This document shows, one piece after another, positions 16,090-24,690 of a stretch of DNA of 64,000 nucleotides. Every line of letters starts with the position of its first letter. Position 1 is the stretch's first letter. A program made the position numbers and the translations under genes. The DNA is taken from the NCBI RefSeq assembly GCF_923077115.1, contig NZ_CAKLPX010000002.1, positions 62,001 to 126,000 on the forward strand, given 5' to 3'. Source of the DNA: Sinobacterium norvegicum (lineage in GTDB: Bacteria > Pseudomonadota > Gammaproteobacteria > Pseudomonadales > Sinobacteriaceae). The notes under the pieces are model-generated. The model was not told the DNA's origin. It saw only the letters and a program-made list of their open reading frames with translations, and ran no database searches.

Positions 16090-16432
16090 CAGGGGTATGG
16101 CTGAGGGCATAGTCGACCAGCGTGTCAGCGTCATTAAAGAAGAAGATAGCGCGGTCGTAGATAGTTTTCTCTACCGAGTGGTTATACAGTATGAGGATCA
16201 GAGAGCTACCCACAGCCTGCTCATTGAGATAGTAGAAAATGGTTTGATCTTTACTGATAACGACCTGTGACGGCGGCCCGAATTGTTCAAGAATGTGTTT
16301 CTTTGTAGTCTTACCTCGAATGATATCAACGTCATTACGCCAACTGTTCTCAGCGCCAGTCTCCCGTTGAAACTGACTGCAGCCACTGGTTAAGAGGACG
16401 AAAGAAAATATTAACAGGCTAATAATACGCAT
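16079..16432 (-). CDS. Small lipoprotein, SmpA/BamE-like
   Basis: This 117-residue protein has a lipoprotein signal, MRIISLLIFSFVLLTSGC, with the lipobox Cys at residue 18. The mature part has RNDVDIIRGKTTKKHILEQF followed by GPPSQVVIS and a FYYLNEQ strand. That is the helix-turn-strand pattern of the SmpA/OmlA (BamE-like) fold, in which a Lys/Thr-rich helix precedes a G-x-P turn. True BamE has partners in outer-membrane assembly; here the assignment is only by fold pattern, and this is probably a paralogue. It overlaps the next lipoprotein gene. Confidence 0.75.
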   Translation of the reverse strand: MRIISLLIFSFVLLTSGCSQFQRETGAENSWRNDVDIIRGKTTKKHILEQFGPPSQVVISKDQTIFYYLNEQAVGSSLILILYNHSVEKTIYDRAIFFFNDADTLVDYALSHTPDDT

Positions 16433-16528
16433 TGGTATACCGCGATAAAAATGAAAACAGAGACTAACTTTAACATCAACGAGAATGGGCTGCCCGGTCT
16501 TGCCGGACTTGGCCCTGCATAACCGAGG

Positions 16529-17296
16529 TTATTGGTTAATTATTTGGCTGAGGAATAGCTGTGTTCTCTCGTTCTTCGGGTTGTCGAAAAACTCCTGTGG
16601 TGGTGCCTCTTCGATAATCTGCCCCTCATCCATAAAAATGACTCGGTCAGCAACGGTCTTGGCAAAGCCCATTTCATGGGTGACACAGATCATTGTCATA
16701 CCATCCTTCGCGAGACTGACCATGACGTCGAGAACCTCCTTGATCATCTCCGGGTCGAGGGCAGAGGTTGGCTCATCGAACAACATGACGGAGGGGTTGA
16801 GGCAGAGGCTTCGCGCGATAGCTACTCGTTGCTGCTGACCGCCAGAGAGTTGGCCGGGATACTTATCGGCTTGATCAAGAATACGGACTTTCGATAGGTA
16901 TTCTCTGGCAACTTCTTCAGCCTCCTTCTTGGGCTGTTTGTCCACCCATATTGGCGACAACGTACAGTTCTCAAGCACGGTAAGATGAGGGAATAGGTTG
17001 AAGTGCTGAAACACCATGCCGACGTTCCGGCGTACTACTTCGATATTTTTCAAGTCCGATGTCAGTTCGGTATTGTTGACGATAATATCGCCTTTTTGAT
17101 GCTCCTCTAAACGGTTAATCGTTCTGATAGTCGTCGACTTACCCGAGCCAGAGGGGCCGCAGATAACAATACGCTCGCCGCGTTTAACATCGAGGTTGAT
17201 GTTTTTTAAAACGTGGAACTCACCGTACCATTTGTTGACATTTCGCAGGCTGATAACAATATCATCATCGGCATTTTGTGGGCTGTTTTCGCTCAT
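16529..17296 (-). CDS. aapP: Amino-acid ABC transporter ATPase
   Basis: The 255-residue protein is a complete polar-amino-acid ABC ATPase: Walker [20 protein letters not shown]-loop [13 protein letters not shown], signature [15 protein letters not shown], Walker [15 protein letters not shown] and the switch His in VTHEMGFA. It energises the AapQ-AapM permease in the inner membrane. It is the last gene of aapJ-aapQ-aapM-aapP, with only nine bases between it and aapM. The full set with two different long permeases matches the general L-amino-acid (Aap/Bzt) class, which takes up glutamate, aspartate and other amino acids. No terminator is obvious immediately downstream. Confidence 0.94.
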   Translation of the reverse strand: MSENSPQNADDDIVISLRNVNKWYGEFHVLKNINLDVKRGERIVICGPSGSGKSTTIRTINRLEEHQKGDIIVNNTELTSDLKNIEVVRRNVGMVFQHFNLFPHLTVLENCTLSPIWVDKQPKKEAEEVAREYLSKVRILDQADKYPGQLSGGQQQRVAIARSLCLNPSVMLFDEPTSALDPEMIKEVLDVMVSLAKDGMTMICVTHEMGFAKTVADRVIFMDEGQIIEEAPPQEFFDNPKNERTQLFLSQIINQ

Positions 17297-17305
17297 TATA
17301 GTGTC

Positions 17306-18421
17306 CTAGTTCTTATGGCCGGTATTTAATTTCTTTTCAAGGTTCTGGCTGTACTGCGACATGCTGAAACAGAATATCCAGAAGACAAAGGCAACAAATA
17401 AATAACCTTCAATTGAGTAGCCCAGCCATTTGGGGTCGGCCAGTGCGGATTGAACAATGGCAAGCAGGTCGAAGAGACCGATAATCAGTACCAGGCTGGT
17501 ATCTTTGAACAGGGCAATAAAAGTGTTAACAATGCCGGGAATCATGATTTTCAGCGCCTGCGGTAAAATGACGAGATACATTTTTTTACCGTAGTTGAGA
17601 CCAAGTGCTTCCGCCGCCTCATACTGCCCCTTGGGAATGGCCTGAAGGCCGCCACGAACCACCTCTGCCATGTAAGCAGACTGGAACATGATAATACCAA
17701 TCAAGGCCCGCATCAGCTTATCGCTGTCACTGCCATGGCTCATAAATAGCGGCAGCATAACCGAGGCCATAAACAGTACAGTAATCAGTGGAACGCCTCG
17801 CCAGACTTCGATGAATACGGTACAGATGCTGCGAATAACAGGCATTTCAGCGCGTCGCCCGAGGGCTAAGGCAATGCCTATTGGCAGCGCGGCAACAATA
17901 CCGATAAGAGCCAGTACCAGTGTCAGCATCAAGCCGCCCCATTGATGTGTATCGACAGCCTCTAGGCCGAAGCTGCCGCCGAGTAGTAGGTAATAACTGA
18001 TAATGGGAAAGCCGGTAAGAGAAAAAATGGCAGTATACTTTTTGAAAGGTACTTTTTCCCAGGTCAGTGCGACGAGAAGAACAGATAATAGAGCAAAGAC
18101 AATATTGACACGCCACTGCTCAGCTTCAGGGTAAAAACCGTAGATAAACTGTTCGAGTCGTACGGTGATAAAGACCCAGCAGGCGCCGCCACTGGCACAG
18201 TCGTCGCGGGTAGTGCCCAGCCAATCGGCATCGATAAACGCCCACTCAATAAATGGGTAGCCCAAGGTGATAAGAATATAGCCGACAACAACCGTGGCGA
18301 TTGAATTGGCCCAGGAGGAGAATAAATTGGCGCGAAGCCAGCCAACAAACCCCGTTTGCAGGTTAGGAGGGGGTTCGCTGGGCAGTGGTGAAAATGGTTC
18401 AGCTTGTGTTTTGGAAGACAT
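17306..18421 (-). CDS. aapM: General amino-acid ABC transporter permease AapM
   Basis: The 371-residue integral membrane protein has a Pro-rich N-terminal tail. After an N-terminal membrane part, the conserved HisM-type domain (about residues 170-365) contains the coupling motif EAAEALGLNYGKKMYLVILPQ, where it docks to AapP. The extra N-terminal helices and a cysteine-containing periplasmic loop (DDCASGGACW) are typical of AapM/BztC. It pairs with AapQ to form the translocation path. The short spacing to aapQ (17 bases) and aapP (9 bases) indicates one operon. Confidence 0.93.
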   Translation of the reverse strand: MSSKTQAEPFSPLPSEPPPNLQTGFVGWLRANLFSSWANSIATVVVGYILITLGYPFIEWAFIDADWLGTTRDDCASGGACWVFITVRLEQFIYGFYPEAEQWRVNIVFALLSVLLVALTWEKVPFKKYTAIFSLTGFPIISYYLLLGGSFGLEAVDTHQWGGLMLTLVLALIGIVAALPIGIALALGRRAEMPVIRSICTVFIEVWRGVPLITVLFMASVMLPLFMSHGSDSDKLMRALIGIIMFQSAYMAEVVRGGLQAIPKGQYEAAEALGLNYGKKMYLVILPQALKIMIPGIVNTFIALFKDTSLVLIIGLFDLLAIVQSALADPKWLGYSIEGYLFVAFVFWIFCFSMSQYSQNLEKKLNTGHKN

Positions 18422-18438
18422 TAATTAACCCGTTGCAG

Positions 18439-19647
18439 TTATCGCTCAACCAGAGCGATACGGTTGTTAAACCAGTTCATAAATAATGAAACTAATAAAC
18501 TAACGGTGAGGTAAACACTCATCGTCATCAAAATAATTTCAATCGCCTGCCCTGTTTGGTTGAGCGTGGTACCTGAGAAAACAGAGACTAAATCGGGGTA
18601 GCCAATGGCGGTAGCCAGGGAGGAGTTTTTAATGAGATTAAGGTACTGACTGGTGAGCGGCGGAATAATAACGCGCAGCGCCTGGGGAATAACCACCAGC
18701 TTGAGCACTAATTTTTGTGATAGGCCAATGGCTGCCGCCGCCTCTTTCTGCCCCGTATCAATAGATTCAATACCCGATCGAACAATCTCTGCGATAAAGG
18801 CTGCGGTGTACATGGTTAAGGCCAGCAACAGCGCCATAAACTCAGGAATAATGGCAATGCCACCCTGAAAGTTAAAGCCTTTCAGTGCGGGTAGATCCCA
18901 ACTGACAGGACCGCCGGCGGCAAAATAGGCCAGCAATGGCAGTATGAGAATTAAGCCAACACTGATGCTGAATACCGGTATGGTTTGACCGGTGGCCACC
19001 TGCCGACGGTGATTGTAAATTGCCAATATGGCGGCAGCGGTTACGGCAACGATAAAGGCGATTGCAACCAGTGAGAAGCCGGATTCAAAAACCGGCTTGG
19101 GTAAATAAATACCCCGGACATTGACAAAAATTGACTGAAAAAATTCGAAGCTTTGCTTCGGCCTTGGCAGCGCCCGGAGCACGGCAAAATACCAGAATAG
19201 AATTTGTAGCAGCAGTGGGATGTTGCGAAATATTTCAATATAGGTGGCGGCAATTTTAGCCACTAACCAATTATCAGAGAGCCGACTGACACCGATGCTG
19301 AAGCCGAGTAATGTGGCCAGAATAACACCAATAAAAGACACTAACAGCGTGTTGAATAAGCCGACAAAGAAAGTGGTGCCGTAGGAGTAGGATTCGTCGT
19401 AGGGGATCAGTGATTGAATAATACCAAAGCCAGCAGGATCATCTAGGAAACCGAAACCGGTGGTAATACCTCGGGCATCTAAGTTTTCAAGTGCGTTAGA
19501 GGTAATATGAATAAAGAAGGCGGCGACGGCGAGTATGGCCAACACCTGGTATATAAAGCTTCGGACACTGGGGTCATAAAACCATCGTCGATTAAGTGGT
19601 TTGACGGGTTCGTGATCCGGTGCTGAAAATAAATCTTTATTAGACAT
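18439..19647 (-). CDS. aapQ: General amino-acid ABC transporter permease AapQ
   Basis: This is a 402-residue permease with the AapQ/BztB layout. An N-terminal soluble segment and one helix are followed by a membrane domain beginning around residue 85 (FVGLFNTLLVSFIGVILATL). A periplasmic insertion (about 165-260) and the second half follow, with the coupling motif KEAAAAIGLSQKLVLKLVVIPQ. Its length agrees with characterised homologues. It is separated from aapJ by 66 bases that contain a strong stem-loop, a typical arrangement that lets the binding protein be made in excess over the permeases. Confidence 0.93.
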   Translation of the reverse strand: MSNKDLFSAPDHEPVKPLNRRWFYDPSVRSFIYQVLAILAVAAFFIHITSNALENLDARGITTGFGFLDDPAGFGIIQSLIPYDESYSYGTTFFVGLFNTLLVSFIGVILATLLGFSIGVSRLSDNWLVAKIAATYIEIFRNIPLLLQILFWYFAVLRALPRPKQSFEFFQSIFVNVRGIYLPKPVFESGFSLVAIAFIVAVTAAAILAIYNHRRQVATGQTIPVFSISVGLILILPLLAYFAAGGPVSWDLPALKGFNFQGGIAIIPEFMALLLALTMYTAAFIAEIVRSGIESIDTGQKEAAAAIGLSQKLVLKLVVIPQALRVIIPPLTSQYLNLIKNSSLATAIGYPDLVSVFSGTTLNQTGQAIEIILMTMSVYLTVSLLVSLFMNWFNNRIALVER

Positions 19648-19666
19648 TGTAACATCCGTTAAATAT

Positions 19667-19688
19667 AGCCGGCGAGGATTCGCCGGCT
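19667..19688 (-). other. Intercistronic stem-loop between aapJ and aapQ
   Basis: AGCCGGCGA and its exact complement TCGCCGGCT enclose a four-base loop (19676-19679). On the transcript this forms a nine-bp stem just after aapJ. No T-run follows, so it is more like an mRNA-stabilising or partial-termination hairpin than a full terminator. Confidence 0.75.
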
Positions 19689-19713
19689 GGAATCGATCAA
19701 GCTAACGGAGTTA

Positions 19714-20733
19714 TTAACGCACTGGTGGTGCGTACTGAATGCCGCCATCGCTCCAAAGCGCGTTAAGACCACGGGAGATCTTTAGCGGTGAGTCAGTACC
19801 GATATTGCGCTGGAAGATCTCGTCGTAGTTACCGACCTGCTTAACAATATTGTAAGCCCAGTCAGCCTTTAGGCCTAGGTTCTCGCCCAAATCACTGCCG
19901 TTACCGACGAAACGCATCACCGATGGATCTTTTGAGCTTTTCATCTTGTCGATATTGGCAGAGGTGAGCTTCATCTCTTCAGCGTTGATAGTGGCAAAGT
20001 GTGTCCACTTGACGATATTGAACCATTGGTCATCGCCTTGACGAACAACAGGGCCCAGCGGCTCTTTTGAGATAACTTCAGGAAGAACTATCGCCTTATC
20101 CGGCGCGGCTAACTTGATGCGCAGGGCGTAAAGCTGTGATTGGTCAGAGGTTAATACATCACAACGTCCAGCCTCGAAGCCTTTGACTGTTTGGTCGGAG
20201 GTATCAAAAACCACGGGTTGGAACTTCATGCCGTTCATACGGAAGAAGTCGGCGAGGTTTAGCTCGGTTGTGGTGCCCGATTGGATGCAAACCGCCGCGC
20301 CATCGAGTTCGCTGGCGGAGCTGACACCGAGGTCTTTGCTGACCATAAAGCCCTGACCGTCGTAATAGTTAACGCCGGCGAAGTTTAAACCTAGCGAGGT
20401 GTCGCGGGTTTGGGTCCACGTGGTGTTACGTGAAAGAATATCTATTTCGCCTGATTGTAGAGCGGTAAAACGCTCTTTTGCCGTGAGTGGCGTGAACTTT
20501 ACTTTTTGTGCATCACCCAGCACCGCGGCAGCAACAGAGCGACACATATCGACATCAATACCCTGCCAGTTACCCTTGGCATCGGGGTTAGAAAAGCCAG
20601 GCAGGCCTGTCGTAACACCGCATTGTATATAGCCGCGTTTCTGCACAGCCTCTAAGGTTCCGCTGGCTAGGCTTAAGCCTGAAATAGATAAGCTTACCGC
20701 TGCTGTTGCCAAAAGAAGTAGTTTTTTCTTCAT
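19714..20733 (-). CDS. aapJ: Amino-acid ABC transporter substrate-binding protein AapJ
   Basis: The 339-residue periplasmic protein has a Sec signal peptide (MKKKLLLLATAAVSLSISG, cleavage likely after ASG near residue 25). A type-II periplasmic binding fold follows, opening VQKRGYIQCGVTTGLPGFS, and the family motif DVDMCRSVAAAVLGD. The RNTTWTQTRD segment helps form the amino-acid pocket. It delivers L-amino acids to AapQMP. It is first in the operon. The two-component system genes lie immediately upstream on the same strand, with a 189-base gap that should contain the aap promoter. Confidence 0.94.
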   Translation of the reverse strand: MKKKLLLLATAAVSLSISGLSLASGTLEAVQKRGYIQCGVTTGLPGFSNPDAKGNWQGIDVDMCRSVAAAVLGDAQKVKFTPLTAKERFTALQSGEIDILSRNTTWTQTRDTSLGLNFAGVNYYDGQGFMVSKDLGVSSASELDGAAVCIQSGTTTELNLADFFRMNGMKFQPVVFDTSDQTVKGFEAGRCDVLTSDQSQLYALRIKLAAPDKAIVLPEVISKEPLGPVVRQGDDQWFNIVKWTHFATINAEEMKLTSANIDKMKSSKDPSVMRFVGNGSDLGENLGLKADWAYNIVKQVGNYDEIFQRNIGTDSPLKISRGLNALWSDGGIQYAPPVR

Positions 20734-20922
20734 TTTACTCGTCCCTATCTTATAAAGAATTCGCGTTCGACCTGAATGCGGCGATTATTTAGTTATTATT
20801 AAACACTATAAGAAATTAGAGGAAATTGAGTCAGTTGGCAAATATAACTGCAGATTGCTGTCGGCTGATTGAAAAATGGCGGCAGCAAAAAACGATATTT
20901 TGCCACCATAACTGAAACCGAG

Positions 20923-22347
20923 TTAGTGATCGTGATACAAAGGCAGGCTGATTACTGTGGTTAAGCCGCCGTTATCAGCATTGCTTAAGTTGATGTCGCC
21001 GCCATAGCTTCGAATTATAGAACGACAGATTGAAAGTCCGAGCCCGACGCTGGAGCCACTGGTGTCGCGTGCCTGATCAAGCCTGACAAACGGTTTAAAA
21101 ACATCTTCCATTAACGATTCATCGATGCCGCAGCCGTTGTCAGTGATGGTAATGGTCGCATGCTGTGTATCGCTTTGGCAGTGAAACACGACATTTACCA
21201 TGCCCTGATTATCTTTGCCATATTGCAGGCTGTTATTAATAATGTTCTCGATTACCCGACGAAAGCTGATTGGCGACAGACGGCAATACACTGTTTTTGT
21301 CGGATGAAATTGTATGTTTAATTGCGGTAATGGGTAGTCCTCTATAATGGTGTTGATCAGAGAGGTTAACTCAACAGGCTGGCTCTCATGCTGACTTAGG
21401 TCGTGATGAGCAAAATTTAAAGTAGCCTTGATCATCGCTTCCATGTTGTCGACAGTCTTCAGCATTTGTTGGCGGTCTTCACTTTCTTCGATAAATTCTA
21501 GCCGCAACCGTAAACTGGTAATTGGTGTTCTTAAATCGTGCGAGATAGCCGCCAGCATTTTTGTACGGTCTTCAATAAAATTCGACATCTGCAATTGCAT
21601 TTTATTAAAGGCATTTATTGTGGGTAATATCTCGGCAGGCCCATCGGCCTTCAGTGGTGTAAAATCATGTTCTTGTCCCATTTTTTGCGAGGCGATTGCC
21701 AGTCCCTTTACCGGAGAAAGAGCTTTTTTAATAATGAAATACATGGCGGAAACCGTCAGTAATACAATAATTAATAAGCTGATAATCGCCTGACTGGAAT
21801 TGCTGTTAACAGCCTCATTAATGGAGGCGTCGAAGTTCAGCCAAATGCCGTCGTTAAGCATGACCGAACCGGATATCTGCGTGTTACTGGCAGCCTCATG
21901 CGGTGACTGTAGGCGTTCAAGCTTTTGTGGTTGCTCTCTGAGGATGCGATTGGCCTTTTGCAAGTACTGCTGATATGACTGCATTGACGACGAAGAGGTA
22001 ATCCGCACGGGGCTTTGCAGCGTGCTGCTGGGCTTCATGCCGAAGATAGAGGAAAGGTCGGGGCGCTGATTGCTGCCGATGTCGGCTCGGCTATTGAGTG
22101 TTAATATCAGGCTTTCGCTTTGACAGGCGGCGACAATTGATTGGTGTAGATCCGGCGGCATATGATTGAGAATATTAGCCAGTGCCTGTACCGAGCGTAC
22201 GGCGTTGTCACTCGACATTGAGTTCATCATATGGTGCCGTTCGGAAGAGAAGATCTTGGCTGCCACAATTAATTCGAAGGTGAGCCCAATGAATATAACG
22301 GCGCTGATCTTAGCAATAAGGCTTTTCGGTAGTAGTTTTTTAATCAT
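20923..22347 (-). CDS. Sensor histidine kinase (EnvZ-like architecture)
   Basis: This protein of about 474 residues is a membrane sensor kinase: membrane helices near residues 12-32 and 187-207 flank a periplasmic sensor of about 150 residues. HAMP follows, then the H-box AAISHDLRTPITSLRL (His270). The ATPase has the N-box ENIINNSLQYG, DNGCGI and GSSVGLGLSI. The periplasmic part is Ser/Gln-rich with no recognisable ligand fold. The ATG at 22347 overlaps the response-regulator stop by eight bases, indicating coupled translation; upstream alternatives are unlikely. Its position just upstream of aapJQMP allows a role in amino-acid uptake control, but no direct evidence is visible. Confidence 0.9.
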   Translation of the reverse strand: MIKKLLPKSLIAKISAVIFIGLTFELIVAAKIFSSERHHMMNSMSSDNAVRSVQALANILNHMPPDLHQSIVAACQSESLILTLNSRADIGSNQRPDLSSIFGMKPSSTLQSPVRITSSSSMQSYQQYLQKANRILREQPQKLERLQSPHEAASNTQISGSVMLNDGIWLNFDASINEAVNSNSSQAIISLLIIVLLTVSAMYFIIKKALSPVKGLAIASQKMGQEHDFTPLKADGPAEILPTINAFNKMQLQMSNFIEDRTKMLAAISHDLRTPITSLRLRLEFIEESEDRQQMLKTVDNMEAMIKATLNFAHHDLSQHESQPVELTSLINTIIEDYPLPQLNIQFHPTKTVYCRLSPISFRRVIENIINNSLQYGKDNQGMVNVVFHCQSDTQHATITITDNGCGIDESLMEDVFKPFVRLDQARDTSGSSVGLGLSICRSIIRSYGGDINLSNADNGGLTTVISLPLYHDH

Positions 22348-23056
22348 GAGCCACCTCGCAGGTGAACTGATAGCCGCCACCCCAGATCGTCTTAATCAGT
22401 GTTGGGTTCTTCGGGTCGATCTCTAGCTTTTTTCGCAGACGGCTGATAATGGTATCGACGGCGCGGTCGTAAACATCGCTGCCACGGCCCTTGGCAAGCT
22501 CCAGTAACTGTTCTCTGCTCAGCACTCTGTTGGGGTTGTTGACAAACACCTGCAACACGGAAAATTCGGCGGTGGTTAACGGTGTTGCCTGTGCTTCATT
22601 GTTGCTCAGTAATCGTTGTTCGATGTCGAGGCTCCAACGATCGAAACGATAGCGTATGGCCTCATTCTGTGCGGCGATGGCAGAGGGGGTATAGCGACGC
22701 AAGATTGCCTTGATACGGGCGAGTAATTCTCTTGGATTAAACGGCTTGGCGAGGTAGTCATCGGCACCCATTTCTAGGCCGATAATCTTGTCAATATCCT
22801 CACCCATGGCAGTCAGCATAATGACGGGGATGTCAGAGGTGGTGCGTAATTCACGGCAGAGGGTAAGTCCATCTTTACCCGGCATCATGACATCGAGAAT
22901 AATTAAGTCAAAATCTTGTTGATCAAGTTGACGCAGCATTGCATCACCGTCGGCGGCGGTGGTCACAATGTAGTTGTGCTGTACCAAGAAGCGGCTGACT
23001 AAATCGCGAATCTCCTGGTGGTCGTCAACAATCAGTAGTTGCTGTGGGCTGGTCAT
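22340..23056 (-). CDS. OmpR-family response regulator
   Basis: The 238-residue regulator has a receiver domain with acidic pocket Asp11-Asp12, phospho-acceptor Asp55 in LIILDVMMPG and Lys104 in AKPFNP. A C-terminal OmpR/PhoB winged helix follows, with LTTAEFSVLQVFV, RVLSREQLLELA and IISRLRKKLEIDPKNP as well as the WGGGYQF wing. It is encoded first of the pair with the overlapping sensor kinase gene. Divergent from it, 185 bases away, is the gene for a small secreted protein. The intergenic region has ten-base-spaced repeats that could be its binding site. Confidence 0.93.
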   Translation of the reverse strand: MTSPQQLLIVDDHQEIRDLVSRFLVQHNYIVTTAADGDAMLRQLDQQDFDLIILDVMMPGKDGLTLCRELRTTSDIPVIMLTAMGEDIDKIIGLEMGADDYLAKPFNPRELLARIKAILRRYTPSAIAAQNEAIRYRFDRWSLDIEQRLLSNNEAQATPLTTAEFSVLQVFVNNPNRVLSREQLLELAKGRGSDVYDRAVDTIISRLRKKLEIDPKNPTLIKTIWGGGYQFTCEVAHD

Positions 23057-23120
23057 GGCGTGGCCGTAATCGTTGCTGGTGTAGTGCTATAAAAGATATC
23101 GCAAATATCGGTGTAATGTT

Positions 23121-23136
23121 TGTCAAAGTGTGTCAA
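23121..23136. promoter_or_regulatory. Direct repeat TGTCAA-N4-TGTCAA, candidate OmpR-type operator
   Basis: Two exact TGTCAA hexamers start ten bases apart at 23121 and 23131, one DNA turn, as OmpR/PhoB-family regulators prefer. A similar pair, GACAAAC and GACAAAG, follows about 50 bases further on. They lie in the intergenic region between the divergent response-regulator gene and the small secreted protein gene. Confidence 0.45.
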
Positions 23137-23241
23137 TCCAGCAAAATGACATAACTTTCCATAAACTAAGTGTTTACAGACAAACTTGCGACAAAGTTTT
23201 TTGGTTCAATAATCCTGTCAAACAAAAAAGAGGATTTACCC

Positions 23242-23499
23242 ATGAAAACTTCAATTCTTGTATTAGCCGCCGCACTGACTGCTCCCACCCTTGCTTTCGC
23301 TGACAAGCCACTGTCGCACGACCGTCAGCCAACCATGGAGGTAAGTACCTCCGCTGGTGAAATCAGCAATGAAGAAGTCATTAACGCAATGATTATATGG
23401 TTGGAGCAAAACCCTAAGCAAGAGCAGCAACTCGATGCTTATCTCGATCAGAAGGAGGACTTAAAGGACTGGGAAGGGGAGCACTATACCCATTCATAA
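23242..23499 (+). CDS. Small secreted acidic protein of unknown function
   Basis: This protein of 85 residues has a clear Sec signal peptide (MKTSILVLAAALTAPTLAFA, cleavage after residue 20) and a mature part rich in Glu, Asp and Gln with no cysteine or known motif. The ATG at 23242 follows AGAGG with good spacing; a start further upstream would place an extra segment before the signal. It is transcribed divergently from the response-regulator gene and ends at a G/C-rich terminator, so it stands alone. A target of the neighbouring two-component system is plausible but not shown. Confidence 0.75.
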   Translation: MKTSILVLAAALTAPTLAFADKPLSHDRQPTMEVSTSAGEISNEEVINAMIIWLEQNPKQEQQLDAYLDQKEDLKDWEGEHYTHS

Positions 23500-23521
23500 T
23501 CATTAAGCAGTACGCGTTCTA

Positions 23522-23544
23522 AGAGGGGGCTTGCCCCCTTTTAA
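23522..23544. terminator. Intrinsic terminator
   Basis: AGAGGGGGC, a short turn and GCCCCCTTTT form a stem that runs into four T. It lies between the small secreted protein gene and the convergent gene ending at 23555. Confidence 0.75.
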
Positions 23545-23554
23545 AACCGTTTTT

Positions 23555-24493
23555 TCACATCAGCTGTTCTGCATTCTCGATCAGTAGCACCGCTTCTCGC
23601 CCCTCATACTGTGCGCGTAACCAGGGTTTGGCGATGGCAAAGATACGCGGCTGAAGTGACAGGCTGGGCAGTGAAAGCTGAATACTCTGGCCGAGTTTGT
23701 TGACGGTAATCGTCGATTCGCCCCGTTCGCCCCGCGCCTTTAGGCTGAGTTGATTGATATCGACCACAGCACCACTACTTTGCAACTGCATCAGATTATT
23801 GGCGATATTCTGTAATTCGCTGGCCAATTGTTGACACAGTTGTTTTTTATCGCCGAGTTGACTCATATTGTCGAATGCGAACTGAATGCCATCGTCGCTG
23901 CGACACGCCGGCCCCTGCTGCTGAAAACTCCAACGGATATTGGCCTGTTTATTGGTAGGGTCTTGGGGATCATATACAGCGATTCTTTCGCAGTGGTGAA
24001 ACTGACAAAATTGAGCGGCGATAGTGTGTTCTAACTGGCGTTGGCCGGAGGGCTTTGGGCTGGTGATAATAATGGACTGGTTGTCGACTCTGATCAGCGC
24101 CTTCTTGTCGCCGTTAGAGGTAATGCGGATGTTGGAGTCAGCATTTATGCTACTGGCCTGCAGCGATAAATTATTGGCATAGCGCTCCACCGACGCGGCC
24201 CACTTTTTTGTTCGCTTTACTTTATTGTCACTGCCGCTGTGTTGTGCATTGTCGCGAGCATTCTTCGCCTCTTGCCGATAGTTGATGGCGAGGTTTTCCA
24301 GCGCGATATAGACAAAGTCGGCGCGCTGCTCCAGGGTGAAGCCGTTGAGACCTTGGATCAACTGGTTGTAGGGGATGTCACCACTGGTCAGCTGATTGTC
24401 GTTGGCCGCCGCGCCGTTACATATGATTAAAAAGGCATAGATAAATAATCTTGCCAGCGGTGTAACTTTATGACTTGTAATCGGCACGGGCAT
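23555..24493 (-). CDS. Exported protein of unknown function
   Basis: I do not recognise this 312-residue protein. It has an N-terminal hydrophobic segment (ARLFIYAFLIICNGAAA, residues 14-30) that reads as a signal peptide. Next is a helical, charged segment near residues 70-125 (QEAKNARDNAQ), then a mixed strand region containing two Cys-containing motifs (FCQFHHC near 165-171) and a C-terminal beta-rich part. The ATG at 24493 is the only good start. It is transcribed alone, convergent with the small secreted protein gene. Codon choice resembles its neighbours, so recent transfer is not suggested. Confidence 0.7.
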   Translation of the reverse strand: MPVPITSHKVTPLARLFIYAFLIICNGAAANDNQLTSGDIPYNQLIQGLNGFTLEQRADFVYIALENLAINYRQEAKNARDNAQHSGSDNKVKRTKKWAASVERYANNLSLQASSINADSNIRITSNGDKKALIRVDNQSIIITSPKPSGQRQLEHTIAAQFCQFHHCERIAVYDPQDPTNKQANIRWSFQQQGPACRSDDGIQFAFDNMSQLGDKKQLCQQLASELQNIANNLMQLQSSGAVVDINQLSLKARGERGESTITVNKLGQSIQLSLPSLSLQPRIFAIAKPWLRAQYEGREAVLLIENAEQLM

Positions 24494-24690
24494 TCTTATA
24501 GGCTGGTTTAGATGAGGTATTATCGTGTTTCAATAATAAATTATTGCCAGCCTAACTAAAGCGTAAGATGATGAATTTAAGAGATGGTCGACAATTTTTT
24601 GGCAGTATCTGCTGAGGTATAAGCCCGTCAGAGTCGCCGATAATATTCACACTATGGTGCTGTTTGAACGAATATTATCGACAATTGGCG

